A stretch of DNA of 64,000 bases, taken from positions 1 through 64,000 of the forward strand of contig JAMXBD010002255.1 of assembly GCA_024138025.1 (NCBI GenBank), read 5' to 3'. Made by a program: the position numbers and the translations under genes. Origin of the DNA: Combretum micranthum (lineage: Eukaryota > Streptophyta > Magnoliopsida > Myrtales > Combretaceae). Numbering within the stretch: position 1 is the first letter of the stretch; each line of letters starts with the position of its first letter. This document shows, piece by piece, positions 1 through 11,832 of this stretch. The notes under the pieces were generated by a model. It was given only the letters and a program-made list of their open reading frames with translations. It made no database searches and had not been told where the DNA came from.

Positions 1-2269
1 CTTTACTTTAGGTCTTGTGGAGGTAAGATAAAGAAATAAATTTATGCTTGTTGTGGTCGAGAATACGTTGAAGATGGAGAGAGAGAGACGATAAAGATTG
101 GGTCTGTTTTGGATTGTGATATGCTGCCTTCCTTTATGACTTTTGAAACATTTAAAAGCCTTTAGAAGAGATGGAACATGGGCTTGGGCTATGAGATGAC
201 TTGGATATTGACTTAATTGGACTTGGCTTAATTTTGGGGCTCCTGCTAAGGTTACATTTAAACACATATACACCTAATTTAATGTAATTCAACAAAGATA
301 TATATTACTATAATTTCACTCAAACACATATACTTCAATTACAAAATATTCTTATACTAAGAATTTATCATATCATCAAATTAAATTATACTAACTTAAC
401 TATAATAATTTAAATCACAAATCATCAATTAAACATACATAAGTAAATTAGTTTAGTATATTAATTTTTTGGTTATTTCATATTTTGTCTAACTAACGCT
501 TTTTAAACTATCATTAACTGTTTTTATATTTCCACAAAATCCTCTAGGTGGTTCTAATATAGCATTTGTTTCTTCTAAAGCAATTAAATATCTTCACATG
601 CATCCAGCTCACTCGTCCTATGAATACTTATCCAAAACATAAACATACCCCTCTCTTCCTTCATGTTAAAGATGTCTAACCTTTCAATTGCAATAAAGAA
701 TTCAAAGAAAGACTTGTGCAACTATTATTCCTAAATAATCAAGATAATCATCAGTCATTATTTCTCCTTAAATGTTCTCTAGGATTGAGAATTAAATCTA
801 TAATATCAGCTATGGCATACAAGACTTCTATTGTAATATAGATTATAAAGATATGTCATATTAAAATAAAACTACTCATATTATTTCATAGACTTACTCT
901 TATTATAATATTTTCACAAGCATGCATTTTTTCCTTTCAACCCTTCTATAAATATAATCATGGTCAAGATACCTATATATATATATATATATATTTGCCC
1001 TTCTTTGGTTATTTATACAATTTAAACTCTCTGGATTTGGATTTTCAAAATATAATCTTAAAAGAGAATCTTACTCTCATGGAAGAAAATCTCATGACAA
1101 GAATGAGTGCAAAAGGTAACCAATGAAAATAAATTCTTCTACTATAGAAAAAGAGAGATGGAACTTAACTAGGAATATGATAAGTGAAACCCAAAGGGTT
1201 CCAATAAGAAGTGCCAGAAGAAGAAGAGTTGTTATAACCCTTAGAATATTGGAAAATGGATTTAAGATAAATCACCATGAAGATCCTGTTCCTATGAACT
1301 ATGGTTAATTGAAAAAGGAACTATAGAAGAATCACAAGAAAGTATTTTGTCCAAGAAATTTTAAACCGAGTAATTTAAAAATTCAAGATATCACGGCACG
1401 GTCCCATTTTCTGCGTGCACAATTTCAGATCATGAACAACTGACATTGTTCTCTGGTTAACAGAAGACAAACATAGGGAAGATATTCGGCATATGAGATA
1501 AAATAATATGTAAAAAATTAGGAAGTTGGTAGTGTTATAAACTTATAGCTTCATCCTAACAGCATAATAATAAGGTTACAAATTAAAAGACATAATGTGC
1601 CATTATTTTAATTTTGGTAGAGCAAAACGAGCCCTGGCCTTATTGCCCAGCCTTGCCTCTTTCAAAAGCAACCTAACATACAGACACAGCAACCTAATAA
1701 TTGTCTAGAACTCAATAATGAACTTCACTTGATACGTCACAATGTCGATGACCAAGAAAGTCATCAACCCTCCAAAATAAGACAAACTATTGTTTTCCTT
1801 CCACGTAAAAAAGAACACAAAAAAGCTAGAACTTTAAAAGACAACAACAGAAACCAGAACAAAAAGAAAAAAAGGGAAAAAACCTAATATAAAATAATTT
1901 CAATTGTAAGGTAGATTAACATTCCACGCCTATACATATATATATATATATACACACAGTACAGTACTGACTATTATTAAAGTTTCGAAAACAAAATTTA
2001 TCTATATGTTTCCATATTGATGACAAAATAAAATAAAATGAAAAGAAGAAGTGCATAAAAATAAGGAAAAGTTTTATTATTTACCTTATTATACTTTTTT
2101 TTCTATGAAATTTACTTTATTACAAATCGTCCCATAATAAATAAAAAAAAAAGAAAAGAAAAAGGAACAAGTGCCTCGTGGAACCGGAGGCAGGGCTGGG
2201 GGGGGGAAAATATATACATATTATATATATATAAAATATATATCGTAAAAGCCCAAAAAAATCACAATA
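1..2269. other. AT-rich intergenic DNA, no supported gene
   Basis: No recognisable gene is seen here. A 61-codon open frame on the + strand at 1123-1308 contains a short Arg-rich run (SARRRRVV) but matches no family I know and lacks plausible neighbouring exons. Simple TA runs lie near 972-994 and 1931-1952, and an oligo-G run near 2200. Confidence 0.5.
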
Positions 2270-2274
2270 ATAAA

Positions 2275-2400
2275 TTTATTTTAGTGATTAAGTATTTGTT
2301 TTTACATCTATCAGATTATGATTCAAATCTCATGAGTGGAGTTGTACATTTTTAATATGCATTTTTCATGCGTGCTCTTTCTCTGTCCCTCTCTCTATAT
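2275..2400 (+). repeat. tRNA-derived SINE-like relic (weak)
   Basis: Two words resemble the internal RNA polymerase III promoter of plant SINEs: an A-box-like TTAGTGATTAAG at 2281-2292 and a B-box-like GATTCAAATCTC at 2320-2331, spaced about as in a tRNA. The downstream part is T/C-rich. No target duplication was found, so this could be chance. Confidence 0.3.
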
Positions 2401-3810
2401 ATTTAATTAAATCAATTCTTGTAAAAACTATTTTTAATTCATAGTATAAAACATTACTAAATAACACTAATTATATGATTTGATTTAGGAACATATCTTT
2501 TTTTTTCCCCAATAAATGTTATAAAAATGATCATAAATTTTTAAATAGTTAGCCTATTTAGATATATTTTATTATCTAATTTTGCTAAAAATCAAAATGT
2601 TATACAATTTTCATGTACTAATTTTATTTTTCTCTTAGGTGATAATTAATTTTCAAGCAATATATATAGAATATTTTATGAAATGCACTAACTACTTTAA
2701 TTATTTACTGAAAAAGTATAAAGTTTTGAAAAAATCATTAACGCATTTTTTATTAATACGTAAAATGCAATATAATTATAATAATAAATAAAAACGTATA
2801 AATAATTTTAGTATTTACTTACTTTAAAGTCTGGATCTGGACTGTGTAATTATGGGTCCATAAAGCATAAACATTTTCACACGTATATAACGGTTGATTG
2901 TTCCTTTTGCTGCCTTGCTATGTCCTTGTTCCAATTTCTGGTTGTCATTTGTTCTCATATAAAGAGGTCAAGTCGTCTACGTTTGTATTACTTTCTGTGT
3001 TAATTAAATCTGTCGCGCATAAAGCCTCAAATCATGGGCATACTACTATAGAAACTTAATGGCCACGACAATCTAAAGAAAAAGAGGAAAATTTGTCAAA
3101 GTCAGTATTTGAATTTCACATAAAAATTTAATTTGATATATAAATTTTAAAGTTATTAATTTAATACCAAATCAAAATTTTTATTACTATTTTTACTATA
3201 TCATCAATATCATTTGCTATGTTTTTTACATAAAAAAACAATCTATCAATACTAGATGATGTTAGAGATGTTAGTAAAAACTTAATGACATATTACATTT
3301 TCTAGGTCTATAAACAAAATAAATATTGTTAATGGATTAAAGAGAAAGGTTTTAGTAAATAATATATGTCACGTGTAATATGCATGTGGTGAGTAGATAC
3401 AAATCATTTTTTAATATATAATCATACTCATGGATCGCGGATAATGGCTATTTTAGAAACCACGTACTATTGTTTGCACCTATCAAAGTATGATAAATAG
3501 TTACCCGTCATGTGTATTATATGAGAGTATATTACTTATTTAGTATTTTTCCTGGATTAAATGGGTCAAATAACCGATCTAGCTTAGTTCATTCCTTTAT
3601 ATAATTTAGTAGGTTATAGCAATCATTTTATTTACTAGTTTTTCAATTGCTCCAATAATCATTTTTAACCCCAATTGTAAAATGTAAAACATGTGTCAAA
3701 AACCCAAATTTATTTATTTAATCAAAATGTCCTCATAAAAAAAAAAAACTTTAAAGAGATTTTGTCTTTTTAAAAACCTTATTATCTTTGCCCTTATTGT
3801 GTATATAACT
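2401..3810. other. gene-free AT-rich stretch
   Basis: Nothing beyond AT-rich, low-complexity intergenic sequence is seen. No open frame, repeat boundary or RNA gene could be supported. Confidence 0.5.
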
Positions 3811-5339
3811 TGTAATACCCAGGTTGAAAAATAGATAGTAATAGAAAATTATTTGGTTTCCAATCACTTAACCTAAAAGTTCTTAACCAATATCGATTTT
3901 ATTCACTAGTTTGATCTTATAAATTAATATTAATTCTCTTTACAATTCATATGGGACTTTTTGCTTGTGTGGAGTTCCACAATCTGCCCTCTTAAACGCA
4001 CAAACTCTTTGCCTTGACCTTATATTTAAACCCAATTCTTTCCCCTTTTAATATGTGCTTCAATTCCTACTACTTTACTATAAATCATCCTAAAGGCCTA
4101 GTAGGTCATATTGTCACTCTACTAGTGAATAGTCTATTATATACTCATATTGTAGTGTAAGTATGTTAGATTTCATGACTTTTACAAATCCACAATTTAT
4201 ATAGAATAACATACTTCAATTTCATACAAAGGTGTCTCTTATTTTTAGTATTTTATAACTTTAAATTTATAATAAGTCAAATAATGAACTATTTTTAGCA
4301 TACCGCATCAATCTTTTAGTGTACTAGCATAAATCTTGTTTCACACTTTAGAGCTAAATATTGTACCAAATCTTCTCTTATGCCTAAAGAGCACTTCGCA
4401 CCAAGGCATTAGCTAAAGACTACTGGATATTTACCACATGTACACACATAATAGGCATGATCACATGCATCTTAAAATCTAACATATGAAACAGCTAAAA
4501 AATAATCAATATAGCCTTGGCATCCAATCCTAGAGTATCTCATGACTTCTTAACGTACAAACGTTCAAGTGTAGGTACTCACAACATATCATAAGTCTCA
4601 TAACAATTAGTTGCGTCATTTTAAGATAGTTACCAAATTGACCAATGACAATATTAGCTCGCAATTTTTCCAACACATTAACCCATAACCTTAGCGATCA
4701 CCCTATGAAATAATCCAGAAAAAGCCGATATTGAATTGCTACTCTTTCTAGTACATTACTCCACTTGGATATCATTGCTTTTGCTTAGTGGTTACTAATA
4801 TGATCACCAATATCCTCAACTCATTTGACCTTTGCCAAGTATGAGCATGCAATTAAGAATGCATCACTTAAATTATTACCTTAACAAGCACAACAAAAGA
4901 ACATGCATACCTTAATTTTCTCATTAAGTAAAGCATTAAGCTAGATTCTCAAAGCATAATACATAAGCGTACATTATTCTTAGCTAAGCTTTAAATCCAC
5001 ATCCCATAACTAATATTTAACGTGTATTAATAAAATGGCTTAAGACTTAGGTAACATTTATTCATTTTATTCCATATAATTGTTTGTTAGGGAAAATTGG
5101 AAATGACCCTTTTAAACTTTAACTTAGATGTTGTATATTTTCTAAACTTTTAAATGCTATGAACATCCTTCCTAAATTTTGGTAAATTACTAATATAAAG
5201 GACAGTTGATTTTTCAGTTATATAGAAATGCACTAAGATTAATGTTTAAAGGATGTTAAAGTGCATTGTTGATAAGTTCAAAGGGTGTTTTTGCATCAAT
5301 GTCAAATTTTAAGAAAATAATTTCAATTTTTGGGGTTTG

Positions 5340-5708
5340 TTTTAAATTAGGGGAAAATGCAAAAACACCTCTAAACTTTATAGGTGGCTCGGATTGACCC
5401 CACTAAACTTTAAAAGTGTGAATTTTTTTCCCTCGTAACCATAAACAATTAGCAAATAAGTCCAATCTATCCTTTTTTTTTTTGTTATTGTTCATACAAG
5501 TTCGTACAAATTAATACAAAATCCGTATATAAAAGTACACCCATAATAGTAATTTTGTTTGTACTTTTTTGATAGAAAAAGTGAAAAATGGACTCATCTG
5601 CTAATTGTTTATAGTTATAGAGTCAAAAGTCACCCTTTTAAAGTTTATGAGATCAATCTGCGCCATCCTAAAGCGTATAGGGAATTCTTGTATTTTACCA
5701 TTTAAATT
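5340..5708. mobile_element. foldback MITE with ~125-bp inverted arms
   Basis: The left arm (about 5340-5470) and the reverse complement of the right arm (about 5580-5708) share the same order of words: AAAATGCAAAAACACC against AAAATACAAGAATTCC, then ACTTTAAAAGTGTGA against ACTTTAAAAGGGTGA, then ATAAACAATTAGCA in both arms. The centre is about 110 bp. There is no coding capacity. The shape is that of palindromic MITEs that can fold into one long hairpin. The superfamily is not certain because no clear target duplication was seen. Confidence 0.65.
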
Positions 5709-6654
5709 ATCAAATTGTAAGGCATGATTTGCAATATTTGAATGTTTAGGGGGAGTTTTCACATATGAGTCAAATTTTAAGAGTTTTTTTTTTTTGTGTT
5801 TTCATACTATTATTTTGGATCGACCATGTATAAAGGTCACGGTTAATGGTAGTTTAAAGTATTTTTAATTAGCCTACTTATCCTAGCTACCATGAATCAA
5901 CAAGTTAAACTTCAAAATCTAAGTTTGTTTCCAAGATCATTATTAAAACATTTTTCAAATCAACTTTCCTTAATTCGTCATAAAACCATCGCCACAACTA
6001 TAACTAGTTCCTAATGACCCATAATAAGAACACCTTGAAAACTAATTATAATGCATAAAATTTTCTTCTATTTGTAACATTCATTTTCAATCATTAAATC
6101 TCACATAAAATTAAACCCTACAATTGTTTATATAAATTTTCTAAGCATCATGATTCTTAACCATAAAAAATAATTCTCAAAGGAACACAAAATTGCAACG
6201 ATACTAAATTTATAATACACAATAATTCTTCTTCCTTTAACAATACTAATAATTTCAACCCCAAAGTATTACTCCTTCATAATACTTTCAAATTCTTCAC
6301 ATCCAAAGATTACAACAACAAGGAAGAACAAACGTACCATTTAATTGATAAAAGTCTAATAGTTAACATGAATGCTACTTGTAATCTCAAACCCTACTTC
6401 ACACGATTTCCCAAATTACAATGAACTTCTCATAAGACAAACAACCATTGGCTAAAAAAATCATTGAATCATGAATAACCACACTTACCAACACATTAAT
6501 TACCTTTATCACAATAAAGAAAAAAAATTACCTTAAAAGATAAATTATTTGAAAGTAATTAAGGTTTGTTAATCATTTGAAAGATGAAACTCGGATTGAT
6601 AAATAGAAAGATTACCTTATGACGTGTCTTGAACAAGGAATCCTCGATAGAAAA

Positions 6655-6684
6655 GAAGAAGAAGAAGAAGAAGAAGAAGAAGAA
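6655..6684 (+). repeat. (GAA)n microsatellite
   Basis: About ten GAA units in a row. It lies in intergenic DNA. Confidence 0.9.
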
Positions 6685-7189
6685 TGGAAGAAATGTACTC
6701 TTTTCATATTTCAATTTTGGGAAAAGATACATGCATTTATTTATGAAGGGGTCAGAGAAAAGAAAATCGTTTAACTAATTACTTAAGACCAGGAAGAAAA
6801 TAACAGAAATGTCTTCCAATATGAATTGCTTTATTAGACTTCCTTCACCTTGACAACAATCTTTTCCTTCCTTTAACCACTTTCTAAACTTGGTTATAGT
6901 AAGACCACCATCTTCCTTTTGGTTTCATTATTAAATAATCCATTTAATGATAAGTGATTAAACCTAGTATTTTTAAAATACTCCAGTAAAAAAGAAGTTG
7001 ATTGCCAAGTTTGTGGATAACTAATAAACCTTTTCAACCACTTTATCTAAAAATAGTTAATAATTAGAGTAATAGGCAATTGGACATTTTTGGACTACTT
7101 TGCATAATTCTTAACCAGTGTCAAGCTTAGTATATGCTAATTTGGTCTTATAATAAAAAAAGAGATAATGTCAATAATAGTATATGGAT

Positions 7190-7515
7190 TTTCGCTAACA
7201 ATTCAATTAGGTATCTGAAATTTGATTTTGAACAATTTAGTATCTAAACAATGTTTTTGTGGACTTTTTTTTATACTTAAAGTTTGATTTTGACAAATTT
7301 GATACATGAAGATGGTATTTTTGAACTTTTATATCTTGATTCAGGTATGAAAAAAGTCCGTAAAAACTTTATTCGGATATAAAAATTGTCAAAACCAAAC
7401 TTCAGGAATGAGAAAAGTTGACGAAAACTTTGCTTAGTTACTAAATTGTTTAAAAATAAACTTTAGGTATCCGATTGAATATTTTAGGAATATTCAAGTA
7501 CATTTTTATCATTAG
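7190..7515. mobile_element. foldback MITE inserted in an older repeat
   Basis: Left words such as AATTCAATTAGGTATCTGAA and AACAATTTAGTATCTAA return inverted on the right as ATTCAATCGGATACCTAAAG and AACAATTTAGTAACTAA. The inverted arms therefore cover most of the element (about 7190-7320 and 7330-7510). The flanking repeat is also present without this insert at about 3895-3950, which serves as an empty-site comparison. There is no coding capacity. Confidence 0.6.
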
Positions 7516-7519
7516 CCCA

Positions 7520-8370
7520 ATAAAATAATACTAATCCTCTCTCGTAATTCATGTGGAATTTTTTTGTCATGTTGGGTTTCACATGTCTTTGGTGTTTTAT
7601 CTTATTTTTCTTAAAACTTAAGTATTTAGTATTTTCTTTCTTTCTTTTCTCTATGCGTGGGAGAGAGAAAGAGAGAGAAGGATATGAGAAAGGAAATCAA
7701 GGAAGGAAAATGATTTATTGGTCTTACATGAGTGATGGGTAAAATACTAGTATAATATTATCAAATAAAAATGATAGTTAGTAGTTCTAGAAAATATTAC
7801 TCATATATTAAAATTTTATTAGGATCTATATTTCATTTATACATCATTAATCAATTTACAATATTAGTATTATTAAAACCTATTCTTAGGAGAAAGTAAC
7901 CATAAAGACGAGGGGAGGAAAAAAAAATAAAAATAAAAGAGATGAGAGAACAATTGGTAATCTTTTTAACTCATAAATTTAAAGGATTAGTTCATGTATC
8001 AGCTTCTTAAACAGATTCAAACTTTAAATTCCAACTTTTTATATGGTTTAGATAAATCAATCTAGCGGGGTGGATCCATTTACGCAACTCCGTATGATAA
8101 TTGATAAATCGCTAGTTGTAAATATCGAATAAGTTATGAATAAGACAATTAGATTTGAGCCCTAAGAGGGTCGATGGAGCCAAAATCTTCCAATCCAAAG
8201 TAATATACTGACAATGGTGCGTGGCATTGCATAATTAAGGGGCCTACGTCCCACTCATCTAGAACTGCTTGACTTTTTTTCACATATTCCAACATCAGAA
8301 CCATAACAATACAACATTGATAAATAAAAACAACAGGACAAAGGGAGTATCCTAGTCGGTGCCTTTCATA
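7520..8370. other. upstream region of the 8.4-kb gene
   Basis: This AT-rich stretch precedes the coding start at 8371. A purine-rich GA tract lies near 7660-7690. A weak TATA-like TAAATAAAAA occurs near 8320, only about 50 bp before the ATG, so it may not be the promoter. No other gene is seen. Confidence 0.4.
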
Positions 8371-11300
8371 ATGCCGATGAGCCCTTCACCCACGTCTCCC
8401 CAGACCAGCCACAGTCACTTCCTATCTTCACTTTCCTTGGGACTGGTCCAATCTCCGATACACAAAACCATGTTTGATTATCCAGATACAAGTACAACAA
8501 CAACACAACACCATGATTATAAGCACACCCATCTTCGTCTACTTGATCATTTAAAAAATTTAGATGACAATAATCTTGGACGTTATACTAATATAAATAC
8601 AAAAACACGTAAGGAGGAGGATTCCGGCGTTTGTACGCCACCTTTATGGCGGTCAAGGCCGCCGGTGAGTCCCCCACGCCGCCACCTTCATTATAGAAGC
8701 TTGTCTCCTGACTCAAGAACTCGAGCTATCGAAAGAGGTCAAATGGAGCTAATGGAAATGGTTAGGGACATGCCTGAGTCGTGCTATGAGTTATCCTTGA
8801 AAGATCTAGTGGAGCTTCCCTTGGCACGCCAAGATAATCTCGTAGGACGTTCTGGTAATTATGATTTGAATTTTAAGGTTTTTCAACCGATTATGAACGT
8901 TAATTTTTTTGGTAGATTCACCTTGTAAAAGTATTAAATCTATATGTGATGTATGTGTGTGTGCGCGCGCGCGTGGCTTTCCAGGGACTTCCACTACAAA
9001 TGGAGTTAAAAATCAAGGACATGTTAATAGCAAGAAGAAGTTGGATGGTAGTAGGCCGAGGATGGTTCGGAGTGGAAGCCTTGATAATGGTGGGTTCATG
9101 TTAAAGATGGTGTTTCCAATTTCTTGGGGGCAGAGGAAGAAGAAGGATAGAGACAGGGATAGTGCGGGAGCGAAAGTTTCGCTGCGGCCGGCACTTTCCG
9201 ATGGAGCGGTGAAGGGTGGCGGTGGTGGTGGTGAGAAGGAATGGTGGAAGAAGAACAACGCGATATCCGTTGACAGCGAGGGTGGCGATTCGAGTATGAA
9301 TACTGGGAGTATGAAAAGCAGTGGCAGTAGTAGCAGTAGCAGTAGAAACAGCAGTACTGGTGGAAGCAGAAGGTATGGTTTTCTGAGTTCAGATTTTATT
9401 TGCCAAATGTTTTTCACTTTCATCTTTTCAAATTAACATCTTTTTATAAAATTTAAGTCTATTAATTGAGTTATGATGGATCAAAATTTCTTGCACTAGA
9501 GATTTCATAATTGGTTTCTGAAAATTTGATTGCAAGTTAGGTTTTGCTCTGTTCTGTATAGATTTGTTTGTTAGATTGAATCAAGAAAGACTATCAGATT
9601 TGTTTAGGCATCTTTGATTCTTGAGCATCATTCGATTGCAAAGTTTGGGGGAGCAGAGTAAATCAAATTGCTAAACTGGGTTTTGAAATATAGCTAATTT
9701 TTATTTTATTTTATTTTTAATTAATGAGTTAAATAAGGTCAAAAGTTTTAGAAGATATTCTGAGAAGCCACAAGTCGATTTTGTATAAAAATTTTGTTCA
9801 ATTGTATGTATGGTGTAGTTAGGTGGAACTAATACCGTTGCCATAACATAAGATACTGTGGAATTCGTCTCTTAGCTATATTTGGTTTTTCTATGAATAA
9901 AAGGTACAGGATGAAAGGAAAGTGGGAAAAAGAAAAAAAAAATTAAAATATATTATAATTTTTTATATGAATAAAAAAGGAAACAAAAAAAAAAGTAAAA
10001 TTACTAATGTAATAATTTATTTCATTAAAATAACTTAAGAGTCATATACCTTGCAAGTGCACTTTTATTTTTAAGACAAACTGGTCATTTTATATATTTT
10101 ATTTTTTTAGTTCATGGCTTTTGATTAGTGCCGCCCCCCCCCCCCCCCCCCAAAAAAAAAAAAATAATAAAAAAAAATTCTACCTAACTAAACGTAAGTC
10201 CTTCTCCTTCCATTTCTCTCTCATTTTCAAAAAATTAAAATTTTAAAATTTTAAATTCATCCAGAGTCCAGACTTACATAACGTGGACAGTGACCTAGTT
10301 GCAGTTTATCAGATATGCACGACTGTCTTGAAAACGATAAAAGACAATTTATTTATCAGAAGAAGAATAATATAAGAGACAATAAAGACAACCTGTGAGG
10401 TTGCTGACTAATTCTGTGGTTCAGGAAACAGGAATCCTCTGAGAAAGTTAGGTTGCATGGACCCTCTGGCCTTTTCCCGTAATATCTGCACTGAAGATCC
10501 TGTTGGAGCAATCTCATCATAGGGTAGTCCTAGCTAATTCTTTTTATTGGTTAATTCTCCGATAAGGTTACTTAGTAATTTTTTTTAGAAGTTTTTTAGT
10601 TGCAACTTATCATGTTTTATTAATAAAAATAGAAGAGAAAGTAAAGAAACTCATTTTGCAAAGTAATTTTAACATAGATTTTTTTATCAAACAACTCTTC
10701 CAACAACTGATTTTATAGTGTTTTTTTATTTTTATTTTTTGAATTGTTTGTGAAGCAATTTCAATAAAGTTGATGTTAGAAGAGATCAATGGCTCCAATT
10801 TGTTATTCTATATTCGTTGTTTTTTATGACATTTATTTATCACAGTGAAACTAATTAAATGAAAGAGAACATCTACACCAAAGTTGTGAATATAAATGAG
10901 ATGATATGGGGTTGTGTTTTAAAAAAAAATTAATAATGATAAATAAGAAGGATCATATAGTGAATATTAATAAATCCAGAAGTTCCTATGGGTCTCACTC
11001 TCACAGTCACACCTCACCTAAAACCTAATTACTAAATTAAATTACTATTAAGTCCATTAAATGGACTTTTCAACCATAAAACGATAAATCAGATGGTATA
11101 TTTAATTTTGACATCCCAACTAATCCATTTTTAAGTTATTAAATATGATATACATCTCACAATTTGGAAGTCTACTGTATAACCTTCATGTGTGTGTGTG
11201 TGTTTTTTTTAAATTATACAGATTAATTTCAGTATTTCAATGGAGATTTAAAAGCTCATGAGTGATGCCACAAGGCCATTAGTATAACCCTCATGTGTCT

Positions 11301-11832
11301 AGTTTTAACTTTTAACAAACTCGATCTGAATCATAACCATATTTTAAATCTTCTATAATAGAATTCTTGTATGTTGATGTGTGTCTCTTTCTTTGATAAT
11401 AGAGTGTTTTTATGATATTTTTGTTTAGTAAAGATATTGGAGGATCATCAATTGCTACTTAAAAAAAAATTAAATAAATAAATTAGAACATCTTGACCAA
11501 GTTGTAGCTTACTCAAACTTATAATTAAGTCCGAAATTTAATTTAAGATATGGTCGAAACATATTTAAATCTGAAGGCACAGCCGCACAGCTGTCCAGTC
11601 TAGTGGTCTATAGTGGAGCTATTATGTACCTTAAAGTTAGTGTTGGGCAAATGGGGGGAAAAGAAATTGGTGCTAGATGGCAAATAAGTATATCATAATG
11701 AACTGAAGAAAACGATTTTGGTTGCAGCTTAAAACTCTTAACAATTTTTTTTTTTTCTTTTATGCATTTGTTATGTGCAGGCAACGAAGTGGTGGCTGCT
11801 GGTCATTTATCCTTGCAAAGAAAGCCAATTAA
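8371..11832 (+). CDS. uncharacterised plant basic, Ser-rich protein (3 exons)
   Basis: Exons are 8371-8854, 8985-9372 and 11781-11832. All junctions are GT-AG with matching phases (1, then 2), giving 924 bases, 307 residues plus TAA. The ATG at 8371 is the first in frame; the open frame extends upstream only through a GTG. The N-terminal part is Pro/Ser/His-rich. It is followed at about residues 110-152 by a conserved-looking block with SLSPDSRTRAIERGQ, then MELMEMVRDMPESCYELSLK. Next come a basic stretch (QRKKKDRDRD), a Gly run, a long Ser run and a C-terminal tail RRQRSGGCWSFILAKKAN. There is no signal peptide or membrane helix. I do not recognise a named family; the layout suggests a plant-specific regulatory or scaffold protein. 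Intron 2 is 2.4 kb and leaves a 52-nt last exon that an automatic annotation could miss. Confidence 0.82.
8951..8975. repeat. alternating (TG)n(CG)n tract in intron 1
   Basis: Twenty-five bases of strict purine-pyrimidine alternation, TG steps followed by CG steps, end ten bases before the exon 2 splice acceptor. Such tracts favour left-handed Z-DNA. The tract takes the place of a normal polypyrimidine tract. Confidence 0.85.
10134..10164 (+). repeat. C18 homopolymer followed by A-run in intron 2
   Basis: An uninterrupted run of 18 C is followed directly by 13 A. It lies inside the 2.4-kb second intron of the 8.4-kb gene. Confidence 0.9.

Larger units (their letters stand above)
3811..7160 (-). 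mobile_element. degenerate LTR-like region, probably antisense
   Basis: The stretch begins with TGTAATACCC, a typical antisense LTR end, and shares small landmarks with the better defined solo LTR at 33129-35929, such as a GCATACCTTA word (4905 here, about 34100 there). Sequence at about 3830-3985 recurs in diverged form at about 7040-7600, where the second copy is interrupted by a MITE. No far terminus or 5-bp target duplication was found, so the extent is a guess. A foldback MITE sits inside at 5340-5708. Confidence 0.3.

Noticed and set aside
9013..9423. 136-codon Leu/Pro-rich minus-strand frame
   Set aside because: It is the antisense of the Ser/Gly-rich exon 2 of the 8.4-kb gene, whose spliced frame explains the sequence better.
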